From contig JAQSDU010000009.1 in the NCBI GenBank assembly GCA_029946065.1, forward strand, positions 1-57,186: DNA of 57,186 nucleotides. The letters are read 5' to 3'. Shown here piece after piece: positions 10,293 to 19,878 of the stretch. The first letter of the stretch is position 1. Each line of letters starts with the position of its first letter. Under the pieces are notes generated by a model that was not told the DNA's origin, did not search any database, and saw only the letters and a list, made by a program, of their open reading frames with translations. A program made the translations under genes and the position numbers. This DNA comes from Flavobacterium sp. GTDB lineage: Bacteria > Bacteroidota > Bacteroidia > Flavobacteriales > Flavobacteriaceae.

Positions 10293-11761
10293 AAATTATT
10301 GCCTTGAATGGTTAGGTTGTCAAAACGGTTATTGCCGCTTGCGCCGGAAGCTGATGCGCCACCAAAATTGATGCGCAATACAAAATTCGGATTGTTGTTC
10401 ACGCCGCTGATGGCAGATAAGTCTAAAGTGACAATGTCGAAAGTCGGTTCCGTTGTGGGAGTATAAGTTGTTACAGGAAGTGAGGTTGTAATAAAAGTTG
10501 TTCCATCGAGGCTGTAAGAATAATTTTGTGCTGTCGCACCGGAACCAGTTTTTTCGGTGGCAAATTTCACGACAATATTTTTATAACCATTAGTCGAGGC
10601 TTTGATGTCTAAAGTCCTGGTATTGCTCGGATTTCTTACGCGAAGTCCCAAGCCTTCAAGGTCACCATTTTGTGCATTTAATAAAGAACCCGGCGTTACC
10701 TGGTCCATATAACCGGCACCTGTTCCAGGATAAGTAATAGTGGCGGTGGTGGTTGTAACCAATGACATATCGGCATCCACGGTAGTTAAAGTTCCGGTTG
10801 GCAGCGCATTGAAATTCCAATAATGGATTACTGATGCGGCAGGTACTGGATTCACAGAAATTAATAAAGTGGCGGTTGTGCTTCCTGCGGTATTGGCAGC
10901 AGTTACAGTATAATTGGCTTCTAAGAATAAAGCGGTTGGCGTCCCACTGATGATTCCGGTAGCGGCGTCAATCGACAATCCGTCGGGAAGGGCAGGGGAA
11001 ACGGTATAAGTAATTACAGTTCCGGTAACAGTTGGGGCTAATGCTATGATTGGCGCATTTACGGTGAAAGCGTTTGGAGAGTTATAACTCAATGCGCTTG
11101 GCGGTTCGCTTGCGGTTAGCGGAATGGCCTCCATCGTCAAATTATCGAATCGGTTATTGCCCGTCAGGCCTGCAGCAGCATCACTTGCAAAGCTAATTTT
11201 TACTTTAAAATTAGCATTGTTATCTGTGGTAGGAATGGCCGTAAAATCTAACGTCACCAAATCAACTGTCGGGTCTTCGGATACTGTAAAAGTTGTGGTA
11301 GGAAGGGCTGTCGTAATATAATTCGTTCCGTCAACGGTATAACTATAATTTTGTGTTGTCGCACCTGAACCACTTCTGGCGGTGGCAAATTGTACCATCG
11401 GTTTTTTAAAACCAACGGTAGAAAGTTCAATGATCAAATCTCTTGTATTGCTTGGGTTTCTGGCCCTGATTCCGGAGCCATCGATATCACTGTTTCTGGC
11501 GTTTGTTGCATAACCCGGCGAAAAATCGTCCATAAAACCATCACCTGTTCCTACATAATCTATTGAAGCACCGCCAGCGATTAATGTCATATTCGGTGCG
11601 ATATCATTTAAATTTCCCGAAGGCAAATTATTGAAATTCCAATAATGTACCAAAACCGCTTCTGGGTCAGGTGTTATTATGGTTTCGGTAATATCCCTGT
11701 CGGTTGTACAAGAAATCATCAATAGTAAAAAAGCACTTAGTGATGCGTATATGTGTTTCAT
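10289..11761 (-). CDS. Lipoprotein with two duplicated beta-sandwich modules around an Ig domain (490 aa)
   Basis: The lipobox LLMISC places the lipidated Cys at residue 18, so this is an exported lipoprotein. Residues about 38-210 and 312-490 are two copies of one module: both start VHYWNFN.LP.G.L, both contain RARNPSNTR or RVRNPSNTR, GSGAT.QNYSY..DGT, and end GNNRFDNLT. Between them is an Ig-like (He_PIG type) domain with LPDGLSIDAATGIISGTP. It is the first gene of the four-gene operon and overlaps the next by four bases. No enzyme motif is seen; a surface binding role is inferred. Confidence 0.75.
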   Translation of the reverse strand: MKHIYASLSAFLLLMISCTTDRDITETIITPDPEAVLVHYWNFNNLPSGNLNDIAPNMTLIAGGASIDYVGTGDGFMDDFSPGYATNARNSDIDGSGIRARNPSNTRDLIIELSTVGFKKPMVQFATARSGSGATTQNYSYTVDGTNYITTALPTTTFTVSEDPTVDLVTLDFTAIPTTDNNANFKVKISFASDAAAGLTGNNRFDNLTMEAIPLTASEPPSALSYNSPNAFTVNAPIIALAPTVTGTVITYTVSPALPDGLSIDAATGIISGTPTALFLEANYTVTAANTAGSTTATLLISVNPVPAASVIHYWNFNALPTGTLTTVDADMSLVTTTTATITYPGTGAGYMDQVTPGSLLNAQNGDLEGLGLRVRNPSNTRTLDIKASTNGYKNIVVKFATEKTGSGATAQNYSYSLDGTTFITTSLPVTTYTPTTEPTFDIVTLDLSAISGVNNNPNFVLRINFGGASASGASGNNRFDNLTIQGNNL

Positions 11762-11777
11762 ATCTATTTATTTTGCG

Positions 11778-11785
11778 CAAAGGTA
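11778..11785 (-). promoter_or_regulatory. -7 box for the lipoprotein/propeller/porin/T9SS operon
   Basis: Minus strand TACCTTTG is a full match to TAnnTTTG, 16 bases before the ATG of the lipoprotein. A TTA lies 17 bases upstream in place of the usual TTG. The short leader suggests a start site very near the gene. Confidence 0.55.
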
Positions 11786-11934
11786 CTTTGTAACGCAAGC
11801 GCTAATGTTATGAGTGTATTATGTGATTGTTACATTAGCCTGAGTTTATTGTAAATAAATACCATCAAAATTCATAGGATACTGGCGCAATTGTTTATAA
11901 AGGAAACGAATGTTGAAAGAACCCGAACGATCTT

Positions 11935-11964
11935 AAACAAAAAAACCTCCCGTTAAGGAGGTTT
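11935..11964 (-). terminator. Rho-independent terminator of the 1567-aa adhesin gene
   Basis: Perfect 8-bp stem (11943-11950 with 11957-11964, loop 6) followed on the minus strand by a run of seven T residues. It lies 22 bases after the adhesin stop codon. Confidence 0.85.
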
Positions 11965-11986
11965 CATTTGTAAAAAGCAGAAAGGT

Positions 11987-14900
11987 TTAGAAAATGACTT
12001 TCTTACTTACTGTTTTATGTTCAGTTGATGTGATCTGTACAACCAAAACCTGTTGTGCAACATTTATGCTAATCGCAGTTGTTGATGCATTAACATTATT
12101 ATTGGTGTATAGCAATCTGCCACTTACGTCAAAGACAGAGACGTTTTGCATTACAGTTGCGCCTGCATTGATGGAAAGCACATTGTTTTTGGTATAAACT
12201 ACGATACTGTTAGCATCTAACGTAGGATTTTCGATGCCAAGTGTTGTGTTTTGATATACTACTGCAAAACGGTCGCTAAATGTACCTTCAGTTGATGTAA
12301 AAGTATATGGGTTTTCTTTGATATTGTGCGTGATTCCTGTAAGATTGTCTTTCAAGAAGATGTCTTGTCCGTCTGCGAAAAGGCCGTCAAAATGGTCCAT
12401 AGCGATCGTATAGTCACCAGCTTCGATAGCTTTAAATCCTAACGGAACAACATCAGTTGCACTAAAAGGAAGCGCTTTACCCTGAATTACATATTGCTCA
12501 CCATTGATGATATTGTAAAGCGAACTTTTTTCAGTTTCGATTAGTTTTCCGTCAAATTGAACGTCAAGGTCATTGGTAGCACCATCCACATAGCCAATAA
12601 GCGTTTGGTTCAATCCCTCAGTAGCATTGTTTAAATTCAACCAGATACGGTTTTTATCTGTTGCTGTATTGTTATCGTTTGCATTTCTGAAGAATTGGTT
12701 GTCATGGTTGTCTTCTCTCATCAAGTTCGTAAATGCAACATTTGTGGTTAAAGCTGGCGCATTGATTAAAAAACCTTGTCCGGTTTGTATGTAACCATTT
12801 GGCGTTGCACTACCTGATAACGATGGTATTGAAGCGGTTCCAGTTGCGTTATAAGTAGCGTAATTAGCACCGCTAGCAGCTGCTTGATTAAAATGCGTCC
12901 ACAAATAGATTGTCCCGATAGTAGGATTTGCAGTAAAGAATTTACTAGCCTTGATTGGTGATGGATAAGGATTTGCAATCAGGTTAAAACCTTGACCTAG
13001 CCTTGTTACAGCAACATTTACATTTCCATTGTGAGGTACTCCAGTGAATAATCCCACGAATGTTTGTAGTGAAGTAGTAAAATCATTAGGTGCCCTGATC
13101 ATGTAACCTTTTCCTAAATCAAAATTAACAATCGTAGGGTCTACGATTTGGGAAAAGTTATTGGTAGCTTCATCTAATGTATAAAAACGACTTGATCCAA
13201 CTGGCGGAGAAACCGTCATAGGAGAAAAAAGTTTAAGATTTTGTCCTGTTACCGGAGCTCCCCAATACACATAATCCAAACGTCTTAAACTGGCATCTCT
13301 TTCAACAGTGATGTTGCCGGTATTTGTAGCGGTATTCACCTGAATGAGGTTGGCATTATTTTCAAATGAAACGCTGCCGCCGTTAACGGTCAATTCATCT
13401 TCTAAATGCATGGTATCGCCTGAAGCAATAACAACATTCCCTGTGGTAACCGTAAGATTTTTTGCTGTAAGTAATCCGTCGGAAGTCGAATTGTAATCGC
13501 CTTCAATTGTAGCAATTACTCCGGCATCAGGCGTTCCGTTTGACCACGCAGTACCATTCCAGGTAGTCGTATTCAGGATATAAAAATCCCTGAAACGTGA
13601 AGTATTGGTTCCTGCAGTCATTTGCACTCTTAGCTTTCCGGTTGTAGATGGATAAGCTGCAAAATCAATATTTGTTTTATAGACTGCGAAATTCGCGGAT
13701 GGTAAAACAAATGTTGCTAACGCAGTATAATTACCACCGTTATCTGTAGAAATCTGCAATTGCATTGTTTGTCCTGTGATACCGCCGAAAGTAGCCGATG
13801 AAAAAGCTACTTGCATTGTGCTCAATTGCGTGAAATCAATAGTTGGTGTTTCAATATAACCATTGACTGACAGTTGCTCATATCCAGTTATGTTAAAAAC
13901 AGCATTATTAATTATGAATCCTTGTGCCACGGCATCATTTACAACAGTTTGTGTTCTAAAACTATTGGCGTAAGGTATCGCAAATGCTGTTCTTACAATT
14001 CCCTGAACATTTACGGTTGCTGTTGGTGCCGTGCCGCCAGTAACAGTAACGTTACCGGTATAAGTTCCAAGCGCTAAACCGCTAACGGTGCGAACATAAA
14101 CTGGTACATTCGTAACGGCTCCTCCAGTGTAGCTTATGGTTGCAGTGGTACCAAAAATGGTATTGTCTGTTGAAACTTCAAAATTGGCACTCGCGGTGAT
14201 GGTCAAATCATCAGCGGCTGGACTCAAACTAGCTGCATTTACATTAAATGATTGTGCCGCAGAAGGTCCTGAACCTACAAAATAATCAAGCGTATTCAAT
14301 GCATTCGGCAAAGCTGAAATAGAAGGAATCGGACTCACGTTTACACTTCCATTAAACGTAAAATTGTTGACACTGAAAGTACCTGCAGCGCCGCTTGCGG
14401 TATAACCGTATATCCTGAAAGTAACAGGTATGGCAACATCCTGATAAGCAGCTCCCGCAAGACTAATGTTAGCACCTAAAGCAGTTGGCGTTCCAATTTC
14501 AGCAACGTAATTATCAAGGCTTGATCTGAACGAAAAAGCTGTCGGCCCTGTGCCTGAAGCCTGTCCGGTATAAATGAAATTCACAAAATCAATTTCATAG
14601 CCAGAATTTGGCGTAAGTGTAAATTCAAAATATTTTGTAGCATCATATCCACCAGTACTCCAGTTAGATGCTGAAAACCTATCGGTAACACTCGCGGCAT
14701 TAAGTCCTGCTGCTTTTACAATACCTGACACTGTAAGGTTGGTAGCAACAGTTTGTCCGGTTGTATAAGCACTGGCGCTGTTAACAGTTCCTGTAATTGG
14801 ATTGGCAAATATCGGATTGTAAACATCAAACAAGGCACTTGCAATAGTTGTAAATGCACCTGAAGCCGCCGTAAGTTGCAATCCCAAACCAGTTTGAGTA

Positions 14901-16690
14901 TGAACTATATTTGTAAAAGTCGCCACACCAGCAACAGCACTTACTGTCGTAGGTGAAACCGCTAATGTACCGGTTGAAGTAATATCTACAGTCGATGTAT
15001 AGTCTAAATCAAGAACATTATTGGCATCAAGTGCCCTTACAGTAGGCGAAGGTGTCATGGCAACATTCAAAACAGATGTTACTGCGTTACCGCCATAAAC
15101 GATTTTTGTGGCGGTAACTTCAATTTTGTTGTTATTACCCGCAATAGAAGAAACCGCAGTTCCTGGGCCTGAAAAAGTAGAACCTAAGACATTCGCCGTA
15201 ACTGCAGTTACAGCAAATTGGAATTGTTGGTTGTCCACCACACTAGTAGTAAAAGTAACGCGAAGACTGAAGTTTTTGGTGCTGTCGTCATTTGCAGTTA
15301 AAGTCAATCCGCTAAAAGTTACTGTGGCTGCACCTGCAGCTTCCCCAAGTTTGGTCGTACCGTCGTATAAAGCGACTGTTCTGATATTAGCAAAATTGCT
15401 CAATGAAAAAGAAATTGAATTCAATTCCGTACCCGAAGTATCAGCATCAGGAGCGGTTGCGCCACCATCACGAATGGTAAAGCCTGCCACTTCAATACTG
15501 TTCAAATCGGTAATAACGGTTGCTTGATAGGCTGTATAATCAATATCCGTTGGATACGTAAAGCTACCATTTTCAATAATATCAGATGTATTGGATGTAG
15601 CGGCGACACCAGTTCCTGAAACGGCTACATTTTGTTGTGAAGCATTTAAGGAAGTGACAGCAATATTTCCGGATTTTATACCTCCCGCTTGTGGAGAAAA
15701 TCTGGCATAAACCGTTTGATTGGTAACAGTACCACTGGTCGGCGTTATATTTACAGATGAGAACCACGCAGCGTCATCAAGGCTGACCTGAAAGTCAGTC
15801 GAAGGAGCCGTTACAATAATATCATTGGCGCCGAGTGTTGAGCCGTTTACGACAAAAGATTGGGACGCTGAATTACTGCCGGTATTGATACTGCCAAAAT
15901 CTGTAAGGTTTGCTGGTAAAGCAGTAATAGTTCCTGCAGGTGCCGGATTAACAGCATTCCAAGTTGTTCCGATGCGGAACTCATCCATTTCAATTGAAGG
16001 CGTTGTAGTTGTACTATCCTGACGCAGAAAAATTCTGTTAACATTAGCAAGGTCTGCAAGTGTATTGGTAGCGCTAAATGTGGCTGTAGGCTCAACTGCG
16101 CCAACTGTAGGATTGATCCAGATCTTCACAATATCATTAGTTGCTCCTGCAACCATTTGATAAGCCATTACTACAAAAACAGTAGTGCCCACAGTTGTGG
16201 TGCCAGGGCTCCATACGGTATTGGCAGCCGTAGTTCTTGGGTTTAGACCGATATCGTAGCCTGCACCATCTGATCTTGTCCATAAGGTCGCTCCAAAGTT
16301 AGTTCCTGTACCTTCTGTAAATCCTGCAAAATAACCACCTGTGGTATTTAAACTTCCAAGGGCAGCAACATTCAGAAGAAAAGAGAAATAAACCGTTCCT
16401 GATGTTTGCTGAGTAAATAATTTTGCACCGTCTATACCGGCTCCTGTAAAAGTTACCTTGCTTCCTGTTGAAGCTGGAAGCCCTGTATAAGATAGATTTC
16501 CTGAACTGATCAGCAAGTCATCGCCCGAGTTGAGAACTGTCCAGCCTGTTTGTGCTTGTAGCCCCTGGCCAACTGTATAGTTTATCGGGTCAACATGCGG
16601 CAAAGTTACTTGTGCCTGTAAAATACTAGAGGATAATATTGCAATAAATGCAAAAATCCTGAAAATACTTTTTTGTAAAATTGTTTTCAT
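11987..16690 (-). CDS. Large secreted adhesin-like protein with T9SS type A sorting domain (1567 aa)
   Basis: The signal peptide ends at ILQAQV (about residue 27). Residues about 30-235 look like a lectin/LamG-type beta-sandwich (TVYFSFLLNVA, GTTVFVVMAY, IEMDEFRIGTTW). Several Ig-like modules follow; one at about 240-350 has a HYDIN-like SVNITPTSGTVTNQTVYARF pattern and is repeated with variation near 800-900. Residues about 1040-1200 form the WNGTAWSN ... ENNANLIQVN module common before T9SS tails, followed by a YVYWGAPVTGQ region and a C-terminal sorting domain (about 1490-1567; SVFDVSGRLLYTN, ending KTVSKKVIF). It shares the pre-tail module with the adhesin at 1-6337. Probable surface adhesin. 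Confidence 0.85.
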   Translation of the reverse strand: MKTILQKSIFRIFAFIAILSSSILQAQVTLPHVDPINYTVGQGLQAQTGWTVLNSGDDLLISSGNLSYTGLPASTGSKVTFTGAGIDGAKLFTQQTSGTVYFSFLLNVAALGSLNTTGGYFAGFTEGTGTNFGATLWTRSDGAGYDIGLNPRTTAANTVWSPGTTTVGTTVFVVMAYQMVAGATNDIVKIWINPTVGAVEPTATFSATNTLADLANVNRIFLRQDSTTTTPSIEMDEFRIGTTWNAVNPAPAGTITALPANLTDFGSINTGSNSASQSFVVNGSTLGANDIIVTAPSTDFQVSLDDAAWFSSVNITPTSGTVTNQTVYARFSPQAGGIKSGNIAVTSLNASQQNVAVSGTGVAATSNTSDIIENGSFTYPTDIDYTAYQATVITDLNSIEVAGFTIRDGGATAPDADTSGTELNSISFSLSNFANIRTVALYDGTTKLGEAAGAATVTFSGLTLTANDDSTKNFSLRVTFTTSVVDNQQFQFAVTAVTANVLGSTFSGPGTAVSSIAGNNNKIEVTATKIVYGGNAVTSVLNVAMTPSPTVRALDANNVLDLDYTSTVDITSTGTLAVSPTTVSAVAGVATFTNIVHTQTGLGLQLTAASGAFTTIASALFDVYNPIFANPITGTVNSASAYTTGQTVATNLTVSGIVKAAGLNAASVTDRFSASNWSTGGYDATKYFEFTLTPNSGYEIDFVNFIYTGQASGTGPTAFSFRSSLDNYVAEIGTPTALGANISLAGAAYQDVAIPVTFRIYGYTASGAAGTFSVNNFTFNGSVNVSPIPSISALPNALNTLDYFVGSGPSAAQSFNVNAASLSPAADDLTITASANFEVSTDNTIFGTTATISYTGGAVTNVPVYVRTVSGLALGTYTGNVTVTGGTAPTATVNVQGIVRTAFAIPYANSFRTQTVVNDAVAQGFIINNAVFNITGYEQLSVNGYIETPTIDFTQLSTMQVAFSSATFGGITGQTMQLQISTDNGGNYTALATFVLPSANFAVYKTNIDFAAYPSTTGKLRVQMTAGTNTSRFRDFYILNTTTWNGTAWSNGTPDAGVIATIEGDYNSTSDGLLTAKNLTVTTGNVVIASGDTMHLEDELTVNGGSVSFENNANLIQVNTATNTGNITVERDASLRRLDYVYWGAPVTGQNLKLFSPMTVSPPVGSSRFYTLDEATNNFSQIVDPTIVNFDLGKGYMIRAPNDFTTSLQTFVGLFTGVPHNGNVNVAVTRLGQGFNLIANPYPSPIKASKFFTANPTIGTIYLWTHFNQAAASGANYATYNATGTASIPSLSGSATPNGYIQTGQGFLINAPALTTNVAFTNLMREDNHDNQFFRNANDNNTATDKNRIWLNLNNATEGLNQTLIGYVDGATNDLDVQFDGKLIETEKSSLYNIINGEQYVIQGKALPFSATDVVPLGFKAIEAGDYTIAMDHFDGLFADGQDIFLKDNLTGITHNIKENPYTFTSTEGTFSDRFAVVYQNTTLGIENPTLDANSIVVYTKNNVLSINAGATVMQNVSVFDVSGRLLYTNNNVNASTTAISINVAQQVLVVQITSTEHKTVSKKVIF

Positions 16691-16876
16691 AGGTTTTCTT
16701 TTAAAATAAGAGACTGTAAAATTAAGGACTTTATTTGTTTACAGTGCATTATAAGGTTACAAATTTGTTAAGGAATTTTCACAGATTGTTAATAACGTGG
16801 TGTAATTCAGATGTGTTCTTGAATATTTTACATTTTTTCTATCATTTCGGCGGCGATATTTTTAACAATTTTTGTG

Positions 16877-16908
16877 TTTGATGTTAGCTTGTATTTGCCT
16901 TATCTTCG
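16877..16908 (+). promoter_or_regulatory. Promoter of the 423-aa exported protein gene
   Basis: TTTG at 16877-16880, a 20-base spacer, then TATCTTCG at 16901-16908 (7 of 8 positions fit the TAnnTTTG form). It ends 21 bases before the ATG. Confidence 0.65.
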
Positions 16909-16929
16909 AAATCAAATTAAGTACTGAAA

Positions 16930-18201
16930 ATGACAATGTTGAAATCAAGATATTTTTTATTCCTATTGCTGTTTTTTATCGGATGGAGTTCTCGTGCGTC
17001 CTTTATTTTACTGCCAATGGACGAAGCACAGCAAAACCACTTGAAAGCGTATGGTATCACTTATTGGTGCCTCGACAAGCAATACAAAGCCAGTTGGTTA
17101 CTCAACTATCGCGGCGGTTCGTTCTTGCTTCCGGATGCACCCGAAATTCGCAAAGAATGCCAGATTCGAGGCGTAACATCCGAAGTGCTTTCCGACGGTG
17201 ATGCCAATGCAATCCTGGAAGAAATTTCAAGTCCGTCGCAAAATATGGAAACGGTAGTACTTGAAAAAGCACCTAAAATCGCTGTTTATACTCCAAAAGG
17301 AAAACAACCATGGGACGATGCGGTGACTTTAGTTTTGACTTATGCAGAAATTCCATTCACACCAATTTATGACGAAGAAGTATTGTCTGACGGTTTGCTG
17401 TTATACGATTGGCTGCACCTGCACCACGAGGATTTTACGGGCCAATACGGGAAATTTTACGGTTCCAACAGAAATTCACCTTGGTATATCGAACAGAAAA
17501 AAGATGCCGAGGCACTCGCTACAAAATTAGGCTACGCCAAAGTTTCGGAAGAAAAGCTCGCCGTTGCGAAGAAAATCCGTGACTTTGTAATCGGTGGTGG
17601 TTTTATGTTTGCCATGTGTTCTGCAACGGATAGTTTCGATATTGCGCTTTCTGCAGCTGGTGTTGATATTTGCGAACCAATGTTCGATGGCGACGAAAGC
17701 GAAGGCAACTACCAGTCGAAAATTGATTATTCACAGACTTTTGCATTCAAAGATTATATCCTCGAAAGAAATCCAATCGTATATGAATTTTCAGACATCG
17801 ATATGACCACCAAACGCAGCAATGTTCCGATGGAAAAAGATTACTTTACCTTGATGGATTTTTCCGCCAAATGGGATCCGATTCCGAGCATGCTTTGCCA
17901 AAATCATACATCTCTTGTCAAAGGATTTATGGGACAAACCACTGCCTTCAACCGCGATTTGATTAAAACAAATGTATTAGTAATGGGCGAAAACCAAATC
18001 AACGGCGAAGCGCGTTATATTCATGGCGAAAAAGGAAAAGGCATGTTTACTTTTTACGGCGGTCACGATCCTGAAGATTACCAACACCGTGTTGGAGATG
18101 CGCCGACAGTACTCGATTTGCATCCAAATTCTCCGGGATACAGACTTATTTTAAATAACGTGTTGTTCCCTGCTGCAAGAAAGAAAAAGCAAAAAACCTA
18201 A
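16930..18201 (+). CDS. Exported protein of the family often labelled 'asparagine synthetase B' (423 aa)
   Basis: A signal peptide (about 1-24, FFIGWSSRAS) precedes FILLPMDEAQQNHLKAYGITYW, the start typical of a Bacteroidota family that databases often name asparagine synthetase B. True AsnB has an N-terminal Cys glutaminase and a PP-loop ATP site; neither is present, and this protein is exported. The stretch VIGGGFMFAMCSATDSF (about residues 218-234) resembles the nucleophile elbow of class I glutamine amidotransferase-like folds, with Cys as possible nucleophile. I would leave the function open. The ATG at 16936 is an alternative start. Its stop directly abuts the stop of the convergent DUF3137 gene. 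Confidence 0.7.
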   Translation: MTMLKSRYFLFLLLFFIGWSSRASFILLPMDEAQQNHLKAYGITYWCLDKQYKASWLLNYRGGSFLLPDAPEIRKECQIRGVTSEVLSDGDANAILEEISSPSQNMETVVLEKAPKIAVYTPKGKQPWDDAVTLVLTYAEIPFTPIYDEEVLSDGLLLYDWLHLHHEDFTGQYGKFYGSNRNSPWYIEQKKDAEALATKLGYAKVSEEKLAVAKKIRDFVIGGGFMFAMCSATDSFDIALSAAGVDICEPMFDGDESEGNYQSKIDYSQTFAFKDYILERNPIVYEFSDIDMTTKRSNVPMEKDYFTLMDFSAKWDPIPSMLCQNHTSLVKGFMGQTTAFNRDLIKTNVLVMGENQINGEARYIHGEKGKGMFTFYGGHDPEDYQHRVGDAPTVLDLHPNSPGYRLILNNVLFPAARKKKQKT

Positions 18202-19317
18202 TCATCGCGAATACCAAAGTTCGTTGTTAATATTCAATGCTTCGATGATGGCGACACAGTCCTTCAATTGTTGGTGCGTGGTTGCGATGAGCTGTAGTTT
18301 TGCCTCTTTTAAATCTACATTGATGTCGAAAGGCTCCAGCATGTGTGCGCCCCACAAAACAGTAAAATACATTTTCGAATCGTTAAAAACAAAATTCATG
18401 TCATAATTGTAGCGCCTGCGAAATGCAAGAATGCGCTCCATAAAACTCGTCGATAAAATGTACCGCGCTTCAATCTGGTCGGAAGCAACGGTCTCAAATT
18501 TCTGATTGAAAGCTGTGTTTTCAAGAATAACTTCTTCCAAAGCAATATTTGCGAACGAGTTGCGGTCTTTGCGATAAATTCTGCCATTTCCTTCGTATTT
18601 GATTTCGATATTTCCGTCGAGCAATTCAGGAACATCGAGCGACCTTTTCTCCCAAATTCGGGTCATCACTTTAGTGGTTCCTCTGAAATTTTTATTAAAA
18701 TCGGCAATCATAAAAAGACCTGAAACGCCGGCATAAAATTCACACATTTCAAGATTCGTCGTTCCAACTTTTCCGGTGATATAATCTTCGCCACCGTAAT
18801 CGCTTTGAAGGCTACCTTTGTAAACATTCATCCGATGAAATTCTTTCGACGGAATTTTGTTCTTCGGTTGGTAATCAAAAGTACTGTTGAAAGATTTCAC
18901 GATCTGGCTGATGAGCTGCTCTTTTACAGACATTCTGTAATTGATTTGCATTTCTTCATTCACCGCACTCAGATGGCTTATTTTATCGGTATTTTTGATT
19001 ACATGCTTCATACCAAAAGCCATAGGTCCCAAAAATGCTGCAGCACCAACGATTACTGGAATAGCCATAAACAGAAAACTCTGAAAAATAATGCATAGCA
19101 ACAGTGAAATGATAGCGGAAACGAAAGCAACCGCACATCCAATAGCAAAGCCACCGCCGATTCCGAGTACACTCAAGAAATTATTGCGCTGTAATTTTGA
19201 GTTTTGCTTTTGATTCGCCGTTACTGTTCCAGAATCGATTTTTCTGGAATTTTCCAGTTGTTCTAATATTTGATTGAACTTTTCGGAATCAAAATCGTGA
19301 TTGATGTTATTTGGCAT
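18202..19317 (-). CDS. DUF3137 family membrane protein (371 aa)
   Basis: A short cytoplasmic N-terminus (about 1-45) precedes two adjacent transmembrane helices (about 52-74 and 78-100, rich in Ile/Ala/Phe/Leu), then a soluble alpha/beta domain that ends NINNELWYSR. This arrangement and the coupling to lemA are typical of DUF3137 proteins. Its start overlaps the end of lemA by 11 bases, so the pair is probably translated together. The function of the family is not established; with LemA it is often assigned to envelope maintenance. The gene ends with no gap against the opposite-strand gene. Confidence 0.75.
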   Translation of the reverse strand: MPNNINHDFDSEKFNQILEQLENSRKIDSGTVTANQKQNSKLQRNNFLSVLGIGGGFAIGCAVAFVSAIISLLLCIIFQSFLFMAIPVIVGAAAFLGPMAFGMKHVIKNTDKISHLSAVNEEMQINYRMSVKEQLISQIVKSFNSTFDYQPKNKIPSKEFHRMNVYKGSLQSDYGGEDYITGKVGTTNLEMCEFYAGVSGLFMIADFNKNFRGTTKVMTRIWEKRSLDVPELLDGNIEIKYEGNGRIYRKDRNSFANIALEEVILENTAFNQKFETVASDQIEARYILSTSFMERILAFRRRYNYDMNFVFNDSKMYFTVLWGAHMLEPFDINVDLKEAKLQLIATTHQQLKDCVAIIEALNINNELWYSR

Positions 19318-19867
19318 CGAAAAGGTCTTTTACCGAAACCGTTTCGCGTTCTACAGTATTAATTTCAAATGAAGGCTTTCTTTTTGCGCCCATGAATCCA
19401 GCGATAATATTCGCCGGGAATGCCTCTATTGAATTATTATAATCCATCACACTCGCATTATAGCTGCGCCTTGCTGCCGAAATCTGTTCTTCAATTTCCA
19501 TCAAAGATTGCTGTAAGTGCAGCATATTTGTATTCGATTTCAAATCTGGATAATTCTCAACGGCAACCAGCACTTTTCCGAGCAATGAACTGAGTTGGTT
19601 TTCTTTTTCGAGGCGTTCAGAAACATTACTATTTTGTTCCAGTAGTGATGTTCGAAGTGACGTAATTTTGCTCAGCGTCGCTTCTTCATAGGTCATGTAT
19701 TGCTTCACAGCACTCACCAAGTTCGGAATCAGATCATACCTTTTCTTAAGGATAGCATCGGTTCCTGCAAGTGCATTTTCAACCTGATTGCGCTTCCTTA
19801 TAATGGTATTGTAAGCTTTTACCGAAAAATAAAGTGCCAGTAGCAGTAGAATTGGTATTGTAATCAT
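19307..19867 (-). CDS. lemA: LemA family protein (186 aa)
   Basis: One N-terminal transmembrane segment (about 1-14, IPILLLLALYFSV) is followed by the LemA helical-bundle sequence: YNTIIRKRNQVENALAGTDAILKKR as a broad match, then DLIPNLV near residue 50, and the ending SFEINTVERETVSVKDLF. The length (186 aa) matches the family. It lies 11 bases downstream of the DPP-IV gene and overlaps DUF3137. LemA proteins are inner-membrane-anchored with a periplasmic helical domain; their exact role is unclear. Confidence 0.9.
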   Translation of the reverse strand: MITIPILLLLALYFSVKAYNTIIRKRNQVENALAGTDAILKKRYDLIPNLVSAVKQYMTYEEATLSKITSLRTSLLEQNSNVSERLEKENQLSSLLGKVLVAVENYPDLKSNTNMLHLQQSLMEIEEQISAARRSYNASVMDYNNSIEAFPANIIAGFMGAKRKPSFEINTVERETVSVKDLFDAK

Positions 19868-19878
19868 ATTTAAATCGA

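Noticed and set aside
16711..16724. Minus-strand TAATTTTA upstream of the 1567-aa adhesin
   Set aside because: Similar to the box before the first adhesin but one base off and without a -33 element; not listed as a promoter.
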